From Massariosphaeria phaeospora (Eukaryota > Ascomycota > Dothideomycetes > Pleosporales), in NCBI GenBank assembly GCA_011032825.1, contig JAADJZ010000025.1, forward strand, positions 434,001 to 498,000: DNA of 64,000 nucleotides. The letters run 5' to 3'. The translations under genes and the position numbers were made by a program. A model generated the notes under the pieces. The model did not search any database, had not been told where the DNA came from, and saw only the letters and a list, made by a program, of their open reading frames with translations. Positions 11,462 to 22,800 of this stretch are shown here, one piece after another; the first letter of the stretch is position 1, and each line of letters begins with the position of its first letter.

Positions 11462-12293
11462 TTAGGATATGCTGTGTGGGAAGTAAGTGACTGGGTTGCT
11501 GTACGGCGCGGACGAGCGGAGACTTACACTTGAGATGCTTTGTGGCTGGTCTGGCTGTCTGCTGTAGGTCGAGTTGAGCATGAACATATCCGCGTTGGAT
11601 ACATGCTCGTGGGGTTGATGTGGCGGAGTCGGCAGCTGTTCGAAGACGTGTTGGGTGGGCGGTGGAGTGAATTGGAAGTCCTCAGGCGCTGGGGTCATTT
11701 GCGGCGTGTAGTGTATGTTTGCCATCCAGTGGGGTACATTCCACGAGGAGATATCGGCTGGGGCCTGCGGTGCATATATGGGCGCGTTCCAAGTAGATTC
11801 ATATGTGGTATAGGCGTGAGTAGTGGCCAGTAAGCTGTCCTCGAAGGCTGCTGCGGTCACATCGTCATAAACGCTTCCAGTAGTCGATGCTAAAGAGCTA
11901 TAATCGTTGTCCGGAGAGAAGCTTAGGGCGGTCACTGTATGTTGCTGAGGGTGGTATCCCACAGACAGAGCCTCAGTGTCGTCTTCTTGCGTTGGCTCCG
12001 GGGTTGAATGTGTTTGCTCTTCGGAAGGTTGATCACGGAGAAGCTGTTGAAGGTACTGCAGCTTGCGCTTGCGCTTCTCTCCTATGATTGCATTGTGAGC
12101 TTTCAAAGTCCAGTCAACGTGCAGCTGTGATGGACTTACGGTAGTTCCTAGATGCTATTCTGTTTTGCTGCTTCCGTATTTCGCTGTTCACTTTCTTGGG
12201 TTTCTGGCTTGGCTCTGATGGATCCCCAACTCGTCTCCCTCTTCTTGCTGGCCGCGATGCCGGATGCAGTTCCAGTGTTATAGAAGATGTCAT
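11462..12293 (-). CDS. Small bZIP-like transcription factor
   Basis: Two exons, 12293-12140 and 12081-11462 (58-nt intron, donor GTAAGT), give 257 residues. The basic region spans the splice junction: RKQQNRIASRNYR then EKRKRKLQYL. It fits the bZIP contact pattern N-x-x-A-x-R with the N-Y-R ending seen in one group of fungal bZIP proteins. The zipper is very short, with leucines in KLQYLQQLL only before an acidic, Gln/Thr-rich stretch begins, so dimerisation through a classical long zipper looks doubtful. The remaining 190 residues are Pro/Thr/His/Tyr-rich and unstructured (HYTPQMTPAPEDF, QLPTPPHQPHEH), like an activation domain. Expected to be nuclear; targets unknown. The start MTSSITLEL is the first ATG following an in-frame non-ATG stretch. 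Confidence 0.75.
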
Positions 12294-15116
12294 GGCGCTA
12301 GTAGGACAGTAGAATCGCGGGCGTTTGTGTAGATGGAGGTAGAGAGGAGCCCGCGTTTGGGTTTTGAATTCTGTGTTGACGAGATTGCCAAGGGCTCTTA
12401 ACGGTTTATAGGTTTTCAGCTTCCAGAAGCCCGGAGATAATGCTAGCCTAATGCAGAGGACGGTTTGGTGCAAAGCCTTTTCTTGGGACCGCTGAATAAG
12501 GCCGCCAGGAATAGCACTTCAGCGGGGCAACAAAGCTCAATCCTTCCGCATGCCAACCTTAACCTTAAATGTGCCGCAACATCAAGTGCTTGGTCAGGGG
12601 TTCGGCATCTAGCTCAAAGCGTTTCCTGGGGAGAGTGGTTCCATGGTGACGAGTCCAGTAGCCGGTCCGGACAGCTGGCCGGCAACTCGGCCGCGAAGCA
12701 GTTAACATATACTGGAATAGGCACGCTAGTCCTTTCCATAGGATGCTGAATCATCGAGCGGGAGCACAAGCCGATTTCGGGTCGTGAACCACGCAACACG
12801 TGAGTCTAAACGATGGATGCCGCTCAGCAGCGGACATGCCGCCGCTATGGAGGCGCCACGACAGGATGAAGAGCGTGAAGTATCGCAAAGCAGATGGAGG
12901 AAATGCCGTAAGCTGTTCCCGAAAAATCCCATGGGATTCGTGTCGCGCCCTTTGATTCGGCTAACCACATGTAGTTGCTGTGCAAGGCTGAGGGCCTTTT
13001 CCTGGCCAATCAGGGACGAGACTACTTGATGCATAAGCATCTCGGGTACAGAGATCTCACCGCCGCCGAGAGGCTGGATCAAGCATTGTCCACCGTGATA
13101 CTAACATTCGTGGCCAATGGATAGGCATTGCTGGGACGTTCATCAAGCTCTCAGGTGTCGATGGTCGCAGATTGGGCCGGTGAAGATCGACGGCGTGCAC
13201 CGTTGCGTCGGAACGTTGCAAGGGCGCATCGGGACTGTCAAATTCGCACGAGCCATACCAGGGTGAGGGCTTGAATCAAACAGGCTAGTACTGCGAAGTC
13301 GCCGACGTCGAAGAGTGTAATAGGTACCCCAGTACTCCGTATACAGCTGAACATCTAACGGGTTTCTCGACCCTTGAGTTTCAGTACTCAATCGAAAGAC
13401 TCAATCGAAAGGCAAATTGGACGTCTTTCCTCCTGAAATCGTTGTTCGCCTCTAGTGAACCCGAAGGTTAGGCTGTGATCCGGGAACTCCATAGTGTTGA
13501 TTGCCATCACTAATCGTGACATTGTGAGCCACCAGTTCAAAATCGGATTGGGAAGAGGGATTTGTCACTATACTCCAACATTGGAACTTGACGGTACCAT
13601 TAAGAGTTTGCTACTGAGCAAAGTATGTCTGAACCCGGGTCGCGACTATTCGGTAACTGGAAACACCATAGGGCGCCAACGAGATGTTACACATAACTGA
13701 CAGCTAAGCTGCTTATGTGACTACTTAGTCTGGAACAAGCTCTCTTCATCGCTGCGCAACGCAGTCATCGTTGCAGACGCGTCTTCCTCCAAGACATGTC
13801 CCCAGCTTTCGCCGGGATGGGGTGATCCTTGACGTGACCCAGAGCTGTGAGCCGCATTTATTCATGTGATGCTCATGACTGTAGGCTTCTAATCTTAGCA
13901 GACCACATAATTGAGATGGTTTATCGGACAGTCGCTGGCATGGATGTCTCTGACCTACGGACAACGTTGGAATTTGGCGCGGAGAAGGATACCTACTGCT
14001 CGACTTCGAGAACACCGATGCTGATCAGCAACGTGGCATCGAGCCTCCACCTTCAATACCCGGAGACCTATGAAACCCTTTCGCAGTGCTACGAGAGTTC
14101 CACGAGCCAAGGCAGGATGAGGGCTCAGCATCCAACAGGACCATGTACCATCCCTTTACGGTCCTTATAACATCCTCAAGACACCGACATTAAGAAACGG
14201 TTATCAAGATCTACCTTCTTCATCCCTATTGACTGACCCATCTGGCTACGGAAGTTTACTTCTTCTGGCCCCTTACTTTCGACTCGTATAGAGCTGAGTC
14301 GAGATTGGATCCTAATTCTACTCGACCAAGAACCGCGCTCGAATATGAACACAGCGCCCATCCGAGATAATTTCCGGGCGGCCGCGTACCGATTCCCTTC
14401 TCTTCTCCGCTTGCAGCTCAGGGGCTCCAGCCCAATCATTACACAATGCTCGACATCATGACTGCAAGCAACGGAACTAGGTATACTCGATTAACAGAGG
14501 TCCAGATTGTATCTGTCTGTGCTGTAGAGCGGAAGGCTATGAAAAAGTAAACCCGCTCAGCTGTTTTTCTTCAAACTCAGATTGACGAATCGAAGCTTGT
14601 CCCTGAGCAGGGCAGATATTCACCAGATCGACCTCTCGAAACGTTAGATATTCTTCCCCAATCGGACAATTGACCGCCATAACCGGTTAGAACCAACAGT
14701 TTCGACGAGGAAGGGGGTTTCGCTGCTCCTGTGATAAACATTATCTTTCTGACGTGCATTTGCGCGATTTTTGTTTTCTTAAAGCCAAGCCTGCAGAACC
14801 ATGGTTCACAACTGGCCACATCAACATCTCTTCTCCAGTCTCGTCTTTCCGCTATCTAACTCACACACGCACAGGAATATGGAAGAAATGTCTACTAATG
14901 ATTGTATTGCTACTCGCCGGATCGAGAGGGGGCAACAAAGGAAAAATGGGATGACCATATTGGCTGACCATAGTTGAACGCAACGTTGAGCTCCTCCAAT
15001 ATGAGCTGAAGGCTTTCTTTACTGCCTCTCTGTGGCATATCTTTCTACAGCCACTCTCTCCGGTCGAACAGCGCATCAAAGCATCAACTGACAACTGTCA
15101 CTTCCTGCCGTCTATC
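12294..15116. other. Gene-poor interval between divergent genes
   Basis: About 2.8 kb upstream of both the bZIP-like gene (-) and the CBM18 gene (+). Open frames up to about 107 codons exist (for example around 13850-14170 on +) but have no domain signal. An open frame continues upstream from 15117 on + to about 14958 without an ATG, so an extra 5' exon of the CBM18 gene could lie here. Confidence 0.5.
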
Positions 15117-17354
15117 ATGACTGACTGCGGCTTCGGGTCTCCGGACCTAGTGACATCGCTGTCTGGAACGGCCGCAACTCCAACCTTCGCGTTTGACGCT
15201 GCCAATAGCCACCATTTGGAACTTGCTGGCAGCTTTACTTACGGTACTTCATTCCCTGCTCCCCCGTGTTCTCTGCTAACATTCTTACAGGCAACGGACA
15301 TGTTTGCTCCTTTCCCACTCGCTTACCGGGGCGACGAAATGTAGCACCCTATGCTATCACGCCCATAATCGTAACCACAAGCGGTGGAATCGGCCAGGCT
15401 ACAACATGCTCGATCATGGCACCGCAATCCGTCAGTCCGAGTGCTGGAGGGTCTACAACGTACACCAGAGTCGAATGCCTGGCTGTGACGAACAATGAGT
15501 TGGATCCCGGAACTTACACGCTGAGATTTGATCAGCCGGGTAGCGGTGGAGCGCCAGATATCGGGTCGAGAGTTTTCACTGTTGCAGACCCGACATACCT
15601 TACCCATGTCACAAAGACAGTGGTTCAGTATTCCACTGCGCCTGTTGTCCCAATGGCTACTACTACGTGAGAGCTCGTCATGTCTCGGTTCCCAAATTGC
15701 ATCTGACATGGGCACAGAATCACGGAGTACACGTCTACTGTCACCAAAACGGTCCCTTACAGCTCTACTAGTACCTCGAAGTCAAGCTTGCTACTGTCTC
15801 TGGATGGATACTGCGGCGAAACTAGCGGCCAAACGTGTTTGGGCTCTGTCTTCGGCGACTGTTGCTCTGGTAAGATGGTCTACTGAATGCATACCTCCGC
15901 AAGGCTAACTTTCAGCAGCGTGGGGTTATTGTGGTAGCACGGACGTCCACTGTAAGAAGAACGAAGGATGTCAACCAGTATATGGTGGCTGCATTCCACC
16001 GTCTGTCTCGGCTTCGGGATCGCCAATCGCATCTCCTTCGAAGACCCCGGCTATATACACTTCAAAATGTTCAACGCCTTACTACTCGAACTCAACAGTT
16101 GCATCCCCTTCGAAGGTCTCAAACTCTACAGTCGCAATCCCTCTGAAGACCCCCGTTGTGTACTCCTCAAAGAATACCCCCGTATACTCTTCGAGTGTGA
16201 AGTCTCCAGTTACTTCGACACCAGCTTCAAAGTCTTCAAAGTCTTCATCTGCAAACCCCGTCTCTATCAGCGCCCAGCCCAGTCTTCCCACCAGCAAAGT
16301 TTCCACCGACGGCGTGTGTGGAGGCGCTGAAGGTTTGAGCTGTATCGGAAGTGGATTAGGAGATTGCTGCTCTTGTGAGTCAATGCTACATCATCACTCC
16401 AGCCTCCTTTACTGACACATGGCCACAGACTGGGGTTTCTGCGGATCTTCCCCGACCCACTGCAACGCCGGCTGCCAAAAACCCTTCGGAACCTGCCAAT
16501 CCACTGGGCCCCTTTCCACGCTGAAAACCTCAATGAACGGTGTTTGCGGAGGCACAAAGGGACAGACGTGTCAAGGAAGCGCCTTCGGAGACTGCTGCTC
16601 GGCATGGGGTTTCTGCGGATCTTCCCTCACCCACTGCAACGCCGGCTGCCAAACCCCGTTCGGAACCTGTCAATCCGTCTCGTCGTCGAACCCAACCGCC
16701 ACTGGCTCCACGGCTGTGCCTCATTCCACGCTGAAAACTTCAGTGAACGGTGCTTGCGGAGGCACAACCAGCCAAACGTGTCAAGGAAGCGCCTTTGGAG
16801 ACTGCTGTTCGGCTTGGGGCTTCTGTGGCATCACCACGGTGCACTGCGGAACCGGATGCCAGACCCCGTTCGGAACCTGCCAATCCGCCTCGTCGTCGAA
16901 ACCCACCTCCGCGGCTGCGTCTTCTGCCACGCTGAAAACTTCAATGAACGGTGTTTGCGGAGATACAACAGGCGAAACGTGTCAAGGAAGCAACTTCGGA
17001 GACTGCTGTTCGGCATGGGGTTTCTGCGGCAGCACGACGGCGCACTGCGGAGCCGGGTGCGACTCTGCCTTCGGTATCTGCGGAGTGAGCCAGCGTCGGG
17101 CACCTGCTTCGAAGCGCCACCAGCCACTGGCCGTGATGTCTTCTCCCCACCATACTGAGTGCGGTGGTGCTGGGCCGGACTATACGTATCCGCCCATCCC
17201 CACGAAGACCTTCACGAGTGTGATTACACAACTGGTGACGCTCACTAAGAAGGAGGGCACCAAGACGGCAACGGTGTTTGATGTCAGGACGATTACTAAG
17301 AATGTAGCACCCACCAAAGATGCTGGCTTCTCGGATTGTGGCTGCGATGCGTAA
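15117..17354 (+). CDS. Multi-CBM18 (hevein-like) chitin-binding protein
   Basis: Five exons close in phase: 15117-15243, 15291-15666, 15718-15869, 15919-16374 and 16429-17354, about 678 residues. After a roughly 200-residue N-terminal part come five hevein-like modules, each with the eight-Cys pattern (for example CGGTKGQTCQGSAFGDCCS, then WGFCGSS..HC..GCQ..FGTC), separated by Ser/Thr/Pro linkers; modules 3-5 are almost identical in DNA. Such modules bind chitin oligomers in the wall or apoplast. A short C-terminal tail carries a CGC ending. An extracellular role is expected, yet no signal peptide is visible at the ATG used here; either the true first exon lies upstream or the N-terminus is mis-called. 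No catalytic domain is present. Modules 1 and 2 each contain an intron at the same codon; modules 3-5 do not. Confidence 0.85.
16513..17090 (+). repeat. Intragenic tandem duplication of CBM18 units
   Basis: Three consecutive units begin with nearly the same DNA (ACGCTGAAAACTTCAATGAA-type) at about 16519, 16729 and 16930, spaced 200-210 bp, each encoding one complete CBM18 module plus linker. The nucleotide identity is much higher than to modules 1-2, pointing to recent unequal exchange. Confidence 0.8.
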
Positions 17355-18621
17355 GAAGCTAGTTTTATTCGTTCGCATATTTCAAAAATGTTTCGGAGCC
17401 ACGGGAGCTTTATATATTTGGGTAGTTAGTATCCATCGATAGGGATTCGAACGGCCTCAATGATGGATTATCCTACAGCTTGATAAACTCGCTCTAATAC
17501 CAAATTGTCGAACACAACCATGGGCTCTCGATACGGGCATGCAAGAAATTTACTTCCCTAGATATAAGTGAGCAGAGTATATGGCTATACTATGTGACTG
17601 ACAAGAAGTAGTTTGAACCTGTTTCCAAGACCTAAGTAAAGATATCCCTACTTGAATGATATCCATCCTTAACCAACTCTCCCAAATATACCCTAATCGA
17701 GTTTATCACCTTCCAAAGGGTATTCCACGACGCAAACATCAAACCCGTACCAAAAATACTTCCCTACAAATCGCAAGTCTTGATTTCCCCCTCTCCGCCA
17801 AGCCCCACTCCCGCGGAGAAACCACCTCGACATGGATCACGCCCGACCCAACGGCATTCCTGCACCTGCCTCTGCTTACCGCAGCTCAAATCCCGGATTC
17901 TCCCGATGCTACCACTCCGATGGTGTGACATTGTAGGAGTCCCAAAGAGAGTTTTATCTGAGTTTTCCCTGCGAGCCCACCTGCATTGAGGGATGTTTGA
18001 GGCGACCTTAAGGGGTGTTCGGCGTTGAGTCAAGCGTAGAAAAGATGATAGACTAGTGTACGTGTACTCGGTAACAAAGTGAACTGCAGTTTGGGAATAG
18101 ATAGATGATGCAAGGCGGCACGCCGCTGCCGCTGCCGCCGTCTCTCGAACCATCGCAAGGTCTTGTCGGCAACTCGGCCCCGCCGCGCAACTGGTGGAAA
18201 AGCCGCGGCGCGCTAGGTAGCGAATTACTGCGAACTACTACGTACGTACGTAACCTGCAGTCGTGCGAGCACGAGTTCGCTTGAAAACTCTGGTGACATG
18301 CATCTGTCATCCATGGGGTGATATTAGACATGGATTTGCAGGGCTTAACGAGGCCGCGGAAATGTGCAATACGACGGGGAGAATAGGGATGTAGGACTGA
18401 TTGGGGTTTGGGCGGTGTGGTAGAGTAAATATATATATATATATATATAATAGAGGGCGAAGGTGAGATGGTCAGTATTACGACTGACATTGTGACGACG
18501 AACGATAATCCGGCAGACCTCATCAAGCTATCCACCCTCCACATTCCGAAAGCCATACCCATACCCACACACATCTAAATAACTACCAGAAACTCATCCA
18601 CCAAGTCATCGACACTAAAAG
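17355..18621. other. Intergenic, promoter of the flavohaemoglobin gene
   Basis: About 1.3 kb. Contains an ACGTACGTACGT run near 18240 and an (AT)n tract at 18429-18449, 170 bp before the flavohaemoglobin start. No gene seen. A weak tRNA-like B-box on the minus strand near 17440-17455 was rejected. Confidence 0.55.
18429..18449. repeat. (AT)n dinucleotide tract
   Basis: Uninterrupted AT repeat of about 21 bp in the promoter region of the flavohaemoglobin gene. It could act as an easily melted or nucleosome-poor promoter stretch; that is inference. Confidence 0.8.
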
Positions 18622-19881
18622 ATGGCGCCCGCATTAACGCCCGAGCAAACCTCCACCATCAAGGCGACGGTGCCCGTCCTGGCCGAGCACGGCGAGACGA
18701 TAACGCGCAAGTTCTACAGCGACATGCTGCGCGCACACCCAGAGCTGAAGAACGTGTTCAACAACACCCACCAAGCGACCGGACACCAAGCGCAGGCGCT
18801 GGCCGGCGCTCTGTATGCCTACGCAGCAAACATCGACGATCTCGGCAAGCTGGCTCCTGCCGTGGAGCTGATATGCCACAAGCATGCGTCGCTGTACATC
18901 CAACCCGAGCAATACGCCACAGTCGGCAAGTTCCTGCTGGAGACGATGCAAACGGTTCTAGGGGAAGCATGCACACCAGCTATTCTTGACGCGTGGGGCG
19001 CAGCGTACTGGCAACTGGCGAATGTCATGATCAGTAGAGAAGCCGGACTGTACGACACGGCATCTGACTGGACGGACTGGAAAGATTTCAAGATTGCGAG
19101 GAAAGAGAGGGAATCGGAAGCCATCTCGTCGTTTTACCTGGAGCCGGTGAGCCCGAGTCTCAAGCTGCCACAATACAAACCAGGCCAGTATATCTCGGTG
19201 CAGATACTCGTAGACGAGCTGGACGGCGGCGTGTACCAGGCGCGCCAGTACAGTCTGAGTGATGCGCCCGGCAAAGACTATCTGCGAATCACGGTAAAGC
19301 GCGAGCCCGGTCTCGAAATCGGAGAGCCGAAAGACATGACGCATGCCGGATACCTGTCCAACATCCTCCACGACAAGAAGAGCGTCGGCGACGTAGTCCG
19401 CGTCTCGCACCCATTTGGCGACTTCTTTTTCGAGGAGAAGGAGGAGGAGAAGGACGACCCCGTTGTTCTGATCTCAGCGGGCGTGGGCTTGACCTGCCTG
19501 ATGAGCATCCTGAACACGCTCGCCGAAGTTCAGCCCTGCCGACCGGTATCCTGGATTCACGGAGCGCGCACTTCGGGCGTACGAGCCTTCAAAGCGGATA
19601 TCAATAGGCTTGCCGCGTCGCACCGGAATATCAGCACCGTGTACTTCGAGTCGGAGCCGAAGGAGGAGGACGTGGAGGGTCGAGACTACGATCTCAAGGG
19701 TCGGATCAGTCTGGATAGGATTAGCGACAAACTCTGCACAGACAACAGCAAAACGCAGTATTTCGTCTGCGGTCCGACCCGGTTCATGTTGGATGTCGAA
19801 GCGAAGTTGAAAAGCTTGGGCGTGCCGAGTGAAAAAATCAAGATGGAGTTGTTTGGCACAGGAGGTGTACCGAAGATCTAG
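18622..19881 (+). CDS. Flavohaemoglobin (nitric oxide dioxygenase)
   Basis: Single exon, 419 residues, the normal length for the family. The enzyme converts nitric oxide plus oxygen to nitrate using NAD(P)H, FAD and haem, protecting against nitrosative stress; fungal copies are cytosolic or mitochondrial. Residues 1-145 are the globin domain, starting LTPEQTSTIKATVPVL, with the proximal His in ICHKHASL. Residues about 155-265 form the FAD-binding barrel (RQYSLSDAPG, with the RxYS FAD motif), and about 270-419 the NAD-binding part (LISAGVGLTCLMSIL; YFVCGPTRFM). The usual C-terminal E-x-F-G is present as ELFGTG. A short acidic Glu/Lys insertion (EEKEEEKDD) sits between the FAD and NAD parts. 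No mitochondrial presequence is obvious. Orthologues are named YHB1 or fhbA, but fungi often carry two paralogues, so no symbol is given. Confidence 0.95.
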   Translation: MAPALTPEQTSTIKATVPVLAEHGETITRKFYSDMLRAHPELKNVFNNTHQATGHQAQALAGALYAYAANIDDLGKLAPAVELICHKHASLYIQPEQYATVGKFLLETMQTVLGEACTPAILDAWGAAYWQLANVMISREAGLYDTASDWTDWKDFKIARKERESEAISSFYLEPVSPSLKLPQYKPGQYISVQILVDELDGGVYQARQYSLSDAPGKDYLRITVKREPGLEIGEPKDMTHAGYLSNILHDKKSVGDVVRVSHPFGDFFFEEKEEEKDDPVVLISAGVGLTCLMSILNTLAEVQPCRPVSWIHGARTSGVRAFKADINRLAASHRNISTVYFESEPKEEDVEGRDYDLKGRISLDRISDKLCTDNSKTQYFVCGPTRFMLDVEAKLKSLGVPSEKIKMELFGTGGVPKI

Positions 19882-22800
19882 AGGACAGGTTCGTGGGCAC
19901 AGACGATTGCCAGTGCCATCGAAGTTCGAGATCTCCTTAGAAAGGAGTGTGGTATAAGATTTACGGTTGGAATTTACCTAACACTAATCCCACGAACTGG
20001 AGAAAATGTCTCGTCCTATTTCCCGTTTCTGTACAACAACTTCTACCCTGTTATTAGCGTCAATTCAAGCTTATTCAAAGTCTCTGCTGTAGGCAGATTA
20101 TGATATTGTTGGGAAAGAGTGACCTTGGTTGGGTTGGAATCCGTTGGTGTTGGGTTGCGTCCGTTTAGCAAAGACGTGTGCGATGATACGAATGATTGAA
20201 AGAAGCAGTGAAGATACAGAGCAGTAGCACATCAACCTGTCTACTTTGATGCGTGATCTGTGTGATCTGAATGCAAGAGCGGTTGAGCTACCGCCTGCAG
20301 GGTGCCTGTGATAGGCCATGTTTTGGAAAGGGAGTTGTGACTTAGAAATGAGTGGGTACCATTGTTTTGTGAGACGGAGTAGTGAGCGGGGCGACTTTGT
20401 GGTTGCCTAAAAGATGGTTTCAGAGATGCGTACTCCTCTCACCTATCAAATGTTACCTACGCAGGATTGACAAGACTCCCGCGTGGGCGTGAGCGTGCGG
20501 CCATGCTTGAGGTCATGGTCTCGAATTTTGGTATCTGCACCGCCGAGACAAAGTGTCGTTGCTGACACCAGCCCTTTCCACAGCAATAAGGTATTGCTTC
20601 CTATATACAAGGGGCTTTTGAAGCTGGTTTTGTCCTTGAATGGGTGTTAGATGCGAGAAGCTTTCGTATTCTAGTGAACACTAGCAGAGTCTGGATGAAT
20701 CTTGTTGGTCGATGGGGAATGGACTATGCACGGGGTTTCTGTGAATCTGAACTGGAAAATGGGTCAAGCCACCGCAAGGATCCAAAGATAGCTCTTCCGT
20801 ATCCCGCATTGTTGCTGAGCTCCCGGAGAGCTACTGGGTTGAAACGTGCGGAACTAGAGGGAGACTGATCGGACCCATTACCCAAGGTATCGACGAGACA
20901 GGTCCTTTCTGTGCCCTTATCAGAACGCGTCAAGCGGGAGGCCGTGACATTCCCGCTGCCTCGGGATGCTGTCCGTATTTTGGTGATAAACATGCGTGCA
21001 TCAGCAATATCACTCATGGAAATTGTCAATATTGATAGTCCGGAGTAGCCAGGACATAGTCTTTGAGGAAGGTGAAGGGCAGGTACTCGCCAACGCAGCA
21101 TCATTTATGGCGACGCGCGTTGAAAGGGGCCAACCTGAACGTTCATGCGTCGTTCCTGTCTGCTGTCTTAGTGGAGCCCCACGCAGCAGGCTCGGGCGTA
21201 CTCCCACCCACCCTCATGGTCAGGTTCGGCACAATGCACGTCTGTCCGTACTCGCACAGCAAGGCCGCAAGCGAAGGGGACTTGCATTCGGATGCAAGCT
21301 CGTGCTCCCCGCGAGCGAGCTGTGGTCGTACTTGGGTGGCAGATGAGCAGAGCTTCGGCCAAACTGGCCACGCCGCAGACTGCGGATGCGGGATGACGAA
21401 ATAAGGACAGGCCGTTGTCACTGCAGGCAGGCGAGCGACTCGAGGGCAAGCTCCTTTTCCGCCGGAGGTTTTTGGCATTCTAGAAACAAGGGGTCAATTC
21501 GCAGGCGAGGCACGATGCGCTCCGTGTTACCTCCTGTGCTGTGTCGGGCAATCTTCTGGAAATTGGACAGCATCGGGAGGCCGCCGCTAGAGCAAAGGAA
21601 GAAGGCTTCCAGAAGGACGCTTGGATGCATGGAGAGAGAGCGTTGGCGGTAGGGATGCGAGAAGCTCCGGCATCTGGCTGGCGTGTTGGTCGCACGACGC
21701 GCCGTCGGAGATGCAGGTGAGCCGGTGCAGGCTCACAAGCTTCTGACGCTCAGCGCCTGTCATCTGGTACAAAGATAGCTCTCTTACATAGTTGCGCGCT
21801 ATAGTACATCGTAGCGACATAGCATACGCATACAGGCCCAGCCAACCGTCGGCGGACAACGACCGCAAGCGGCAAAGAGGAGGCCTCGGTGGCGGTGAAA
21901 CAGCCGTGTGTGTTGGTGTCTTGTCGCAGTTTAAACGGGAGTCGCTGACAGGCCAGTCGGCGAGCAGACAGTATGCAGGCACACGTAGGAGTAGCGACTG
22001 CGACTGCAATTGTGATGTGCCCGATGTGCCCGTGGCCGCGAGAGGTGCACAGCGTGGTTCTCGTAATGGTTGGCTGCGGGCGCCGTTCCCGGATATTGAG
22101 CGTGTGTCTGTGTCTGTGTCCCGCCCACGGCATGAAAGACGCGAAGTGGCATCTTGTGGCCCAGCCCAGCTTGCGTCTGCCGACCGCGCGCGCGGGAGTG
22201 CCAGTGAGACGATCGCCCGCCGAGCGCATTGACGATTGAGGCTCCTGGTGGGGCCGGTGGCCGGTGGCCGGTGTCGCCGCGCTGTGCAGTGTGCGCTGCG
22301 CTGTGCGTGAGTCCACGGGTGCATCGTGGGCACGGACGGATCTGGTGGCACGCAACGACGGAGGCCTTGTAGCTGTTGTGCTGTGTCGTGTGGCCCATCT
22401 CTTCGCCCAGGACGACTCGCGCAGCTGGATAGGGTGCCGGCAGCCCGCGCGACGTGTTGTCGCCGGCTCCTGAAATTTGGACGACGGATCGACGAGCACA
22501 ACTGTCGAGTCGGAACCGCCATCAATACAGCGTGTGCTTGGCACCCACCCATCCATTATTGGCAACTCGCTTTGTGTAACCAGCTAGCCCAGTGTTGTGT
22601 GAGGTGCGTTAGCTATTATTGATGAGCTCGCACTTTCTGCCTACTCCTGGTAGGACACGTAACTGGTGAGCTTTCGACCTGTTGAACTCATGGCAGGACT
22701 CGGAGCGGTGTGAGGAGACAACTCAATCGCGCAGCTATATACAGGGGTGGTATTGGGGGACGCTTTCCCATCGCGCTTGGATTGGACTGGCGAACTAGTA

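Noticed and set aside
13847..14170. 107-codon open frame on the plus strand
   Set aside because: No domain, no intron signals and mixed composition; length is within what chance allows in a 2.8-kb gap.
17430..17530. Possible minus-strand tRNA (GTTCGAATCC B-box)
   Set aside because: The T-stem does not pair and the A-box is poor; at best a chance match.
21587..22565. Two long overlapping minus-strand open frames (about 321 and 271 codons)
   Set aside because: Both frames are Arg/Ser/Pro/His/Thr-rich with no domain, splice or start context; GC-rich DNA with few stop codons explains the length.
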